From the NCBI GenBank assembly GCA_964429195.1, contig CAYSBC010000060.1, positions 1 through 9,811 on the forward strand: a stretch of 9,811 nucleotides of DNA. The letters are read 5' to 3'. The stretch is from JBBAFM01 sp041655415. Its GTDB lineage: Bacteria; Bacillota; Clostridia; Peptostreptococcales; JAAYPU01. The notes under the pieces were generated by a model that was not told where the DNA came from, did no database searches, and saw only the letters and a program-made list of their open reading frames with translations. The position numbers and the translations under genes were made by a program. Of this stretch, positions 1 to 7,600 are shown in pieces (position 1 is the first letter of the stretch; each line of letters opens with the position of its first letter).

Positions 1-23
1 ACGGGGAGTAAATATGGGATAAA

Positions 24-154
24 GGAGCAAAATTTCAACTAGTGTGTGGAATAAATGAATAAACATACATTGTTTCGTGTATATTGTGTGAATATACTGC
101 ATAACCGCTTCGATTTTGCAATAAAACCACACATTAGTTGAAATTTTGCTCTCC
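24..154. repeat. Long imperfect inverted repeat with structured loop (MITE-like element or structured RNA)
   Basis: The arm at 25-49 (beginning GAGCAAAATTTC) is the reverse complement of 127-151 (ending GAAATTTTGCTC) at 24 of 25 positions. The single mismatch, G42 against T134, would be a G-U wobble if the plus strand were transcribed. The 77-nt loop contains a second perfect hairpin, GTATATT/AATATAC at 79-85 and 91-97. Outside the arms, GGAGT (5-9) and ACTCC (159-163) are also complementary. No T-run follows either arm, so it does not look like an intrinsic terminator for comFB. It could be a small non-autonomous mobile element, a dispersed repeat or a folded RNA. The left edge of the window prevents a decision on its full extent. 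Confidence 0.55.
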
Positions 155-200
155 ATAGACTCCGGTGGAAATATCTACGCCTACGAAAACTTTGCCACTA

Positions 201-470
201 TTAATGCATTGGGTTTTTGCTCACTATTAGTGCTGCTTTAATTATTGCTGAACGTATATCCACATCTGTTTGTAGTTTGAAGATGTTGACTTTAGAATAT
301 AATTCTCCTTTATTGGTTACTATGTATTTTGTTGGCAAATTGTTTAGAGCTATTGCAGCTATATCTAATCTGCATTTGTGACAATTGCATACCTCCATAC
401 TTTTCATTATTTCATCAATTACATCTAAGACTACATTTTCCATAAAATTTCTAAGAATAGTTTGGTCCAT
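201..470 (-). CDS. comFB: ComFB family protein (late competence development protein ComFB-like)
   Basis: This 89-residue protein matches what I know of the ComFB family. It has an N-terminal helical region, a Cys cluster C28-N-C30-H-K-C33 followed by RLDIAAIALNNLP, then a YIVTNKGELY segment, and it ends with IVSKNP. In Bacillus subtilis ComFB is a small dimeric protein that binds zinc through such cysteines. More recently, ComFB-domain proteins have been reported as cyclic-dinucleotide receptors, but no direct competence role is proven here. The start at 470 is supported by AAGGGG (complement of 478-483) seven bases upstream; Met10 is a possible alternative. The length is normal for the family. 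It stands alone, divergent from thpR, with no comFA or comFC visible in the window. The probable promoter is the extended -10 box TGATATAAT on the minus strand at 506-514, giving a leader of about 30 nt. The family call is firm; the cellular role is inferred. Confidence 0.9.
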   Translation of the reverse strand: MDQTILRNFMENVVLDVIDEIMKSMEVCNCHKCRLDIAAIALNNLPTKYIVTNKGELYSKVNIFKLQTDVDIRSAIIKAALIVSKNPMH

Positions 471-477
471 ATCGATA

Positions 478-483
478 CCCCTT
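478..483 (-). promoter_or_regulatory. Ribosome binding site of comFB
   Basis: The complement reads AAGGGG, with a seven-base spacer to the ATG at 468-470. It supports the upstream start over Met10. Confidence 0.7.
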
Positions 484-505
484 AATTTTATAATTATCGC
501 TTCTT

Positions 506-514
506 ATTATATCA
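506..514 (-). promoter_or_regulatory. Probable extended -10 promoter element for comFB
   Basis: The minus strand reads TGATATAAT, a TGn-TATAAT extended -10 box, about 36 bases before the comFB start codon. Transcription would begin just upstream of the AAGGGG site. The -35 position at a 17-base spacing reads TCAAGA (complement of 529-534), a weak match, as is common with extended -10 promoters. The box lies inside the left arm of an inverted repeat, so a repressor or activator bound to that repeat would cover it. Confidence 0.5.
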
Positions 515-540
515 TGAATTCGAAGAATTCTTGATATAAT
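506..540. repeat. 16-bp inverted repeat in the comFB/thpR divergent region (operator-like)
   Basis: The left arm at 506-521 (ATTATATCATGAATTC) and the right arm at 525-540 (GAATTCTTGATATAAT) pair at 15 of 16 positions around a GAA spacer. Each arm contains an extended -10-like TGATATAAT pointing outward: minus strand at 506-514, plus strand at 532-540. There is no T-run on either side, so it is a poor terminator candidate. Its symmetry between divergent genes suggests a protein-binding site or a cruciform. The regulator is unknown. Confidence 0.6.
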
Positions 541-573
541 CTGCCATGTGCCACTTCCGAATATGCGGTAGAG

Positions 574-600
574 GATTATATCATATTCAGCCATATAATC
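574..600. repeat. Second inverted repeat sharing the ATTATAT half-site
   Basis: GATTATAT (574-581) and ATATAATC (593-600) are perfect 8-bp inverted arms. The left arm continues as ATTATATCAT (575-584), identical to the first ten bases of the repeat at 506-521. The region 506-600 therefore holds four copies of the same half-site in two inverted pairs. This is compatible with cooperative operator binding, but TATAAT-rich DNA can also produce such matches by chance. Confidence 0.45.
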
Positions 601-628
601 AGTAAGCTAACTAAAATTCGTATGGCTA

Positions 629-637
629 TGCTATAAT
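629..637 (+). promoter_or_regulatory. Probable extended -10 promoter element for thpR
   Basis: The plus strand reads TGCTATAAT, a perfect TGn-TATAAT box. No good TTGACA-like -35 is visible at 16-18 bases. It would give a 5' leader of about 100 nt before the thpR start at 746. Other TATAAT boxes on this strand lie at 535-540 and 594-599, but this one is nearest to the gene. Confidence 0.5.
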
Positions 638-693
638 ATATGAAAGAAGTCGGCTAAGGTCAGTTAGGGCATTCGTGATAGAAAGAGGAACAA

Positions 694-741
694 ATGAATA
701 GATTACGATATGCGAATTTTATAGAAGAGTCAAAGGAGTAG
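694..741 (+). CDS. Possible 15-codon leader ORF upstream of thpR
   Basis: An ATG at 694 is preceded by AGAGG (684-688) with a five-base spacer. It opens a 15-codon frame, MNRLRYANFIEESKE, ending at TAG 739-741. The stop lies four bases before the thpR ATG, and the last codons overlap the thpR ribosome binding site (AGGAG 734-738). Such an arrangement could couple translation of thpR to that of the leader. The peptide resembles nothing I recognise, has no run of regulatory codons, and may be chance. Confidence 0.25.
   Translation: MNRLRYANFIEESKE
734..738 (+). promoter_or_regulatory. Ribosome binding site of thpR
   Basis: AGGAG with a seven-base spacer to the ATG at 746-748; a strong site that fixes the start. 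Confidence 0.8.
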
Positions 742-745
742 GAAT

Positions 746-1276
746 ATGCGATTATTTATAGCGATAAATTTTATGAATGAAGTCAAAAGTCAAGTTAAAG
801 AGATTATTAATAAAGTTAGGGCAAATTCAACCCAAGGAAAGTTTGTAAATGAAGAACACATGCATCTAACAGTAGAATTTTTAGGAGAAATATCTCATAC
901 TAAGGTAGAACTAATTAAGAATGTAATGGATGAGCTAGAATATGAACCATTTACATTGAAGTTAAATGAAATAGGATCCTTTAAAAGACGTGAGGGTAAT
1001 ACCTATTGGTTAGGAATAGAAAGGCATGATACTCTGCTTCATATACATGATGATTTACAACAAAAGTTAATAAACGAGGGGTTTGAACTAGAAAATAGAG
1101 AATATAAGCCTCATTTAACTATAGGCAGAAAGGTTAAGCTAAAAGATGCATTCGATCCTGAGGCTTTAAATAGTATCATAGGAAAAATCGGGATATATGT
1201 AGATAAAGTAGATTTAATGAAGTCTGAACATATAGATGGAAAGCTGATACATACAGTTCTATATTCGAGAGAATAA
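746..1276 (+). CDS. thpR: RNA 2',3'-cyclic phosphodiesterase (2H phosphoesterase, LigT/ThpR family)
   Basis: This 176-residue cytoplasmic protein has the typical length of ThpR and begins with the family's MRLFIAINF strand. Both signature HxTx motifs of the 2H phosphoesterase superfamily are present: H40-L-T-V43 in MHLTVEFLGEI and H123-L-T-I126 in YKPHLTIGR. The segment FKRREGNTYWLGIE between them matches the family's central strands. Such enzymes hydrolyse RNA 2',3'-cyclic phosphates to 2'-phosphates; some were first described as 2'-5' RNA ligases, and the physiological substrate is often unknown. The start is fixed by AGGAG seven bases upstream. The gene has its own likely promoter (629-637) and a terminator whose stem overlaps the stop codon, so it is probably monocistronic apart from a possible leader ORF. 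Codon use is AT-rich, with AGA/AGG for arginine. Nothing appears damaged. Confidence 0.94.
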   Translation: MRLFIAINFMNEVKSQVKEIINKVRANSTQGKFVNEEHMHLTVEFLGEISHTKVELIKNVMDELEYEPFTLKLNEIGSFKRREGNTYWLGIERHDTLLHIHDDLQQKLINEGFELENREYKPHLTIGRKVKLKDAFDPEALNSIIGKIGIYVDKVDLMKSEHIDGKLIHTVLYSRE

Positions 1277-1321
1277 CACAGGTCCTTTTAAAGAATCTGT
1301 GTTATATTTTTTGATTTTTTT
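1273..1321 (+). terminator. Intrinsic terminator of thpR
   Basis: ATAACACAG (1273-1281) pairs perfectly with CTGTGTTAT (1297-1305). The stem can extend inward by a G-U and a T-A pair, leaving an 11-nt loop. T-runs follow at 1307-1312 and 1315-1321. The stem includes the thpR stop codon TAA (1274-1276). It separates thpR transcriptionally from the giant gene. Confidence 0.85.
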
Positions 1322-1325
1322 CTAC

Positions 1326-1686
1326 CGGATTAACCCAAAGAATAGTCTGCATGGCACCATTAAATTTTTTATTGAGACTCATGGAAATGTTATTTTAAAA
1401 GTTGTATAATTTTAACATAATAATAGCCATTTTATCCCACGTCTTATAATTATCTTGTATATAAAGGAGGTCATGAAACCAATTTATAATTAATTCATTT
1501 AATGAATAGAATATACGACGAATATTTATTTTTCATCCAAAAAAGAGATATTGGCTACACGGAAAATGGTTTATGCAATAGTGTCTCCGAAAGTCCTGCA
1601 AAGAACGTATGTTTTATAGGTTAAACTACTCCGATAAAATATTGATTCAATAAAATCTAAAAGTGATGAATAGGAGTTGAAAAGAA
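1326..1686. other. Long AT-rich intergenic region upstream of the giant surface-protein gene
   Basis: No convincing gene is seen here. TATAAT boxes occur at 1405-1410 and 1445-1450 and a TATATA at 1458-1463, each without a good -35, so the promoter of the downstream gene cannot be assigned. An almost complete Shine-Dalgarno sequence, AAAGGAGG (1463-1470), precedes an ATG (1473) that opens only six codons (MKPIYN). A near-palindrome ATTCATTTAATGAAT spans 1494-1508. A 40-codon frame at 1502-1624 has no ribosome binding site. The 200-plus nucleotides from any of the -10 candidates to the start at 1687 leave room for a long regulatory leader, but no riboswitch class could be recognised. Confidence 0.5.
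1672..1676 (+). promoter_or_regulatory. Ribosome binding site of the giant surface-protein gene
   Basis: AGGAG lies ten bases before the ATG at 1687. An in-frame TGA at 1678-1680 excludes any earlier start. Met at 1696 would be too far away (19 bases). Confidence 0.65.
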
Positions 1687-4600
1687 ATGTTCAAAATGCA
1701 AAAAATCAAAAGGACTTGGGCACTTATTCTTATCATGGTTTTTACAGTTGTGCAGTTGCCTGTGGAAGCGCTGGCAGCAGAGGATATGCATTCCGTGGAA
1801 GCAATGTCTCAAGATATGGGCTTAACACTTTCAGAGTGCAACGAAAATATGAAAAAAATTGACAGTGGTTTTAACTTTACACTGGCGCTTCAGACTAATG
1901 GAATAGTGATTGCCTGGGGAGATAATTCCTTCGGTCAGTGTAATGTTCCGACTAATTTGGGGCAGGTTAAGGCAGTTTCGGCAGGAGCGTATCATTCTCT
2001 TGCACTTAAGATAGATGGCACAGTCGCTGCCTGGGGTATGGAAGATTTCGGACAATGTGATGTTCCAATTGGATTAAGTGATATCACTGCAATCTCTGCG
2101 GGCGGCTCCCATAGCCTTGCCTTAAAAAGCGACGGAACGGTTGTCGCATGGGGCTTTAATGAAAATGGCCAATGCACGATTCCGGACGAACTTAAGGATT
2201 CGGCTACGGCTAATGTCATTGCAGTCGCAGCGGGTTCCAACCATTCATTGGCGCTAAGAGCTGATGGAACGGTAGTTGCGTGGGGAAATAATGCATGGGG
2301 TGAATTGGATATTCCCGCTGAGCTTACAGATGCAAGTACCGCCAATGTTACGGCAATCGCTGCTCCTTGGGGACACAATCTGGCAATCCGAGAGGATGGA
2401 ACGGTCATTGCTTGGGGAAATAACAGGCTTGGACAGACAGATGTTCCGATAGATCTGACTACTACAGCAACAGCTGTTGCCATAGCGGGATCCTATGCCA
2501 ACTCCATGGCGCTCCTTTCTGATGGTACGGTTGTTTCTTGGGGTGGAGATGATTTTGGAAATTATTTTAAAGGTAGTTTTACACCGCCGGAGGACTTATC
2601 CAATGTAATCGCCATATCATCCGAATCCGAAGGCTGCGTAGCTTTAAAGGCCGATTATTCTCTTGTGTCCTGGGGAACTACAGGTGTACCCGAAGGAGCA
2701 AGCCTTATTCCAAAACCGGAAATCCTTTACGGGGAATTGGACCATAGCAACAACTATGTGGATGTGTTCTTTAATATGGGAGTGTTTGCAGCAGGAATGG
2801 AACCCCTGAATCTATCCTGCTTTAGCCTTGTATTCAACAGCAACGGCGGCGATGTTTCCTCTGCAGTTCTAATGGATTTAAAGAATCCCGACGGTACAGA
2901 ATTACAAGGCGGGGAGAATAGAATCAGGTTTTTTATGGAATTAAACGGTGAACCCACAGGTCAAGAGACCTTTGAAATAAAACCATCAGGGTCATTATCT
3001 GTCTTTAATATGGATAACGAACCCATGTCTATAAATAAAACTACCGGGCCAATCCAATTGAACAGCACTGTTCAAATTTTTTTATCTTTAAGCTTAGCTC
3101 CGGATAACAGCTATGCTGATGTGACATTCAATGAAGGAGTGTACGGCAACAGCGAACACTCAGAGCCTGTCACGGCGGAAGATTTTATTCTTGCCTTTGT
3201 GCAGAACGACGGCAGTGCAACCGGTGCGTCCATTCACAGTGTGACACGTGATGACGGTTCTGACCTTGAGGGCGGTGAAACAAAGCTTCGATTCCATTTA
3301 GATATAACAGGTTCCCCCAGCGGTGATGAAACGATTGAAATTCGGGCTAACGCTGAATCGGTATATTCAACCAGAGGAATTGCAATGTCACCTTATCGGA
3401 CAACACATTCTGCGAATCTGAGTACGCCAAAACCAGGGCTTGTTTCGTACAGTTTGGCATCGGATAACAGCTATGTGGATGTTACTTTCAATACAGGTGT
3501 CTATGGCAGAATGGATTTGGATTTGGATGGCAAACCATACGGTGAAGGTCCGGCTAATTGGGGGAACATTATACTTTTTTCTTATCAATCAGGCAATGAT
3601 GTGGTCAGTGCTACCAAGATGGCTGATAACACTGTTGAGGAAAGTGCATCGGAGCTTCAAGGGGGAGAGAAAACAATACGGCTATTCCTTAATGCCGATG
3701 ACATCCCTACTGGACAAGAGAAGCTCATATTACGTATACGATACGTATGGGGTGCCGATGGAAGTGGCTATGGCATAGAATTTGATGACGCAGCTGAAAT
3801 CAGCATTATGACCAATGCAATGGCCCCTGGCTTTGCCCAGCCAACTTCGGCAACTCTTGAACAAAATAACCGTTATGTGGATATTTTCTTCGACTCCGGC
3901 ATATATGGAGCAGATGATGGCATAACGCCCCTCTCGGCTTCCAGCCTGATGTTGGTCTACAATAAAAACAATGGTCTTACAGAAAATGTTACGATAAAAT
4001 CCGTTAAACAAAATGATAGTTCTGATGAAACTAAAGGATCCCCTCTTGTCGGTGGTGAGAAGGTCGTACGGGTATTCTTAAGCCTATCCAATCCGGCTCA
4101 GGGCGGTGAGGAAACCATAGAAATTAAGCCGGCTAATGGGAGTGCTGTTTTCAATGAAAAAGGAAGGGCTATGGAAGCAGGCAAAACCACAAAGCCCATT
4201 CCACTTGTTGCATCAAAGCTTGATATTCTGTCAGTACGATTGGCAGGGAACAACAGCTATATAGATATAAACTTCAATTTTGGTGTGTATGGCGACGTCA
4301 ATCACAATACCCCCGTAACAACAGAGCACTTCGGAATTGATTTAATAAATTATGGCGGACCGTCAATATTTACAATTTCCTCAGTGGGCAAAACTGACAG
4401 CGAAATTGAGGCGCAGGCTTCACTCTTAACGGGCGGAGAGAGTAATCTGCGGCTTTTCTTAAATCTGTCAGGTCTTCTCGACGGCACAGAAAAGCTAAGA
4501 ATCTTCCCAGGGGCAAAATCTATTTATGATCTCTCAGGCAATAAAATGCTGGATCTCGTATTTCCTTCATCCCCGGATATGATGCCGACCAGCGTACCAG

Positions 4601-7600
4601 GGATTGTTTCTGCTACCCTCGCACAGGACAACAGCTATCTTGATGTTTATTTTAACGTGGGGATATATGGCGACAGCAGTCATACATTGCCTGCCCAGCT
4701 TTTAAATTTCTCCCTTGATTTTGTGCAAAACGGGGGAAACGCTACGGGTGTTACTCTTCGGGCGGTTAAGAAAAATGACAATGACAATGAGGTACAAGCA
4801 TCATCCCCGGACGGCGGCGAAACAGTCTTACGCTTTTTCTTAGAAATTGCCGGTTCAACCACGGGAGAAGAAACCATAGAATTGAAGCCTAAAGTAGGAA
4901 ACCTACCCTACAGTAATTCGGGTAATCCCATGCCTACAGACCAGACTACCAAAGCTATTCGGCTGATTGCCCCTGCTCCTGAAATCATATCCGCACAATT
5001 GGCGCCGGATGACAGCTATGTGGACGTTACCTTTAGTTTGGGTGTTTACGGTAATGCATCGGGTAGTCCGGTTTGCGGTGTTTACAAGGAGGCTTTCAAG
5101 GTAGAGCTGAACAAAAACAACGGTGATGCTGAGGCAGTATCTGTTATATCCGTGAAAACAGCAACAACAACTAATGCCGGGGACCCCGGAGCCAATCCGG
5201 AGGGAAACGATAGAACGGTTCGTATATTCCTTGGATTTAAAGACGGGATAAAGCCGGGCGGCGATGAAACCATAGAAATCATGCCTTCCGATCATGCTGA
5301 TTACAAGATATATTCTTTATCGGGAATTCCTATGGAGAATACGGAAACCACCGGTATCATTCAACTGATTCCTTATCCTAAAATCGTTTCGGGGGAGGTT
5401 TGCGACGATAATAGCTACATTGATATAACCTTCAGTACCGGCGTATATGGAAAGAACCAGGCTTCTGAATGGACAGAGGTTTCCAAAGACAGTCTTCTAT
5501 TATATTTTGATCGCAGCGCGCAAGGAAGCATGCTGAGAGCAGAAATAAAATCGATAAAAAAACCTGATAATGGGCAGGAAGCTTTGGCATCCGCCCTTTC
5601 AGGCGGAGAAAAGACTATCAGGGTGTTCTTAAACACCCTAGGTGCAGCAAATGGCAATGAAAAAATCGCTGTCAACCCTATAGACGATAAATCTCTATTT
5701 AATGGGGATGGGTTGGCTATTTCCTCCTTCGACAATACTAAAAGAATGCAGCCGATCAATCTTAGGGAGAGCATATATCCGCAGTTTACCGGAGCTGTTA
5801 TCGCTGAAGACAACAGCTACATGGACGTGACTTTTAACATAGGTGTATACGGAGCTGCCGATGGAAAGACGCCTATTACTCTCTTAAATTTATTATTCCG
5901 GTCAAACACCAGTGTGCTTATATCTTCAGTGAAGCGTACGGACAGTGAGGATGAAAGCCAGGCATCTGCCCTTATCGGCGGGGAAAAGACCCTTCGTATT
6001 TTCTTTGAGAATGGGCCTATTACTCCTGACGAAACTCATTACATTGAGGTAGAATCTGCCGCTCACGTTGCAAGACCGGGCGTATATAGTATTACAGGGA
6101 ATCCAATGGCCCTCAGTCAGACGACGCAGCCTATATACTTCCATGACCTTCCTATAAGGATGACGGCTACACAGTTGGCACAGGACAACAGCTACATCGA
6201 TATTGAATTCAATAAAGGGATCTATGGTGATAAGGCTCATTCAAAAGGGGTTGAAGCCGCCGGCTTTTTATTAAGTTATTGGAACCGGAGCCAAAGCGTC
6301 ACAGCCATTTCCATCCAATCGGTTAAAATCCCAGATCATGCAATCGAGAATATGGCTTCCTTGCCTCAAGGCGGGGAAACTCGGTTACGATTTTTCCTCA
6401 ATATTGATGGGAAGCCCATAGGGGGCGAAACAATCAGAATAACTCCAATGGCTGATAATATATTTGACCAACAAGGATACTCGGTGATCCGAAGCACTGA
6501 TGCAATAGATGTCCCAATCCACGCTTCATCACCGGAGATACTGTCTTCTATCTTGTCAGAAGATGCCCGATTCATGGATATTACCTTTAGTACCGGTATT
6601 TACGGCGATTTTAGTCACACAGAGCCGGTTACCAAAAATAGCTTTAAGCTCTTGCTTGAATGTTCCGACCTATCTCAGAGTGTGACAGTCACATCTGTGA
6701 AAAAGGAGGACAGTTCCGATGAGTCGGCCGCACTGGCCCTTACGGGCGGGGAAAAAACAATACGGCTGTTTTTGGCATGGGGTAAAGCACCTGACCTGGA
6801 GACAACCATTGAAATAAAACCCTTCAACGGACAGTCGATTTTTGCTTCATCGGGAAATGCTGCAAGTGAAACACAAACCACCGGTAAACTCCCGGTAAAA
6901 TCATATTATCCTACAATCATCTCTTCACAAATGGCTGAGGACAACAGTTATATCGACGTGACATTCAATACAGAGATATTCGGAACTTATGAAAATAGTA
7001 TAGCTTTTGGTCCGGTCAATAATGCTAACTTTACCCTATCCCTGGACGGGGCGAATTTCACGCTAAAAAGCTGGGCTATCAGAAAAAATAACGGCAAGGA
7101 TATGCTGGCCGCTTCACCTCTTTCCGGAGGGGAGAAAACTTTGAGGTTCTTCCTTGAATTGGAAGGTACTCCTCTTGGAGGAGAGACAATCGGCATAGCT
7201 GATGCCGCTTCCATATTTTCAAAATACGGAACAGCCTCCCAAGGAGGAAAAAGCTCGTGCAGCGCCCAATTCGTTGTACCAATGCCTCGTATTTTATCCG
7301 TTTCTGCCGCAAAAGCCAGTGGAACCTATCAATATATGGATGTGACATTTAATACAGGCGTATACGGTAATAAGGAGCATACTCTGCCTGTCCAAAGACA
7401 CCACTTAGAACCTGTTTTTGTAAAAAACGGGGGTAACGCCGGTGAAGCATACATAGCACTTTTGGCTCGGCCCGACAATAGCTCCATAGATCTGGCTTCT
7501 CCTCTTATTGGAGGCGAGAAGACTATCCGAGTTTTCATTTATACCGGAGGTATCGCTGCCAGCGGTGTAGAAACTGTTGAACTCAAAGTATTAGTATATA

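Noticed and set aside
506..540. Bidirectional intrinsic terminator between comFB and thpR
   Set aside because: The stem is almost entirely AT, no T-run follows on either strand, and it sits between divergent gene starts rather than gene ends.
1502..1624. 40-codon frame in the gap before the giant gene
   Set aside because: It has no ribosome binding site and no recognisable motif, and such a length is expected by chance.
1545..1640. Possible c-di-GMP-I (GEMM) riboswitch, suggested by CACG, CCGAAAG and TGCAAAG in the right order
   Set aside because: The conserved CAGGGCAAACC-type and GACGCAAAGCC-type cores are absent and the expected P2 and P3 stems do not form. A covariance-model search would settle it, but the visible match is too weak.
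1677..1862. 61-codon frame overlapping the start of the giant gene
   Set aside because: It is the +2-shifted reading of the signal-peptide region. The true frame has the signal peptide, a usable ribosome binding site and continues into RCC1 repeats.
1992..2483. 163-codon open frame on the minus strand opposite propeller 1
   Set aside because: It is the antisense of the repetitive RCC1 coding sequence. Its repeated PHATTVPS-type motif simply mirrors the AWG/DGTV repeats, and it has no recognisable domain.
3440..3778. 112-codon plus-strand frame inside the giant gene
   Set aside because: It lies wholly within Ig-like module 3 in another frame. The main frame there has clear module motifs (DNSYVDVTFNTGVYG, GGEKTIRLFL), and the alternative shows none.
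5415..7538. Several minus-strand frames of 66-132 codons opposite modules 8-13
   Set aside because: They recur at the module period with shared FSPP-type motifs, the antisense of the GGEKTI box, so they are shadows of the repeats.
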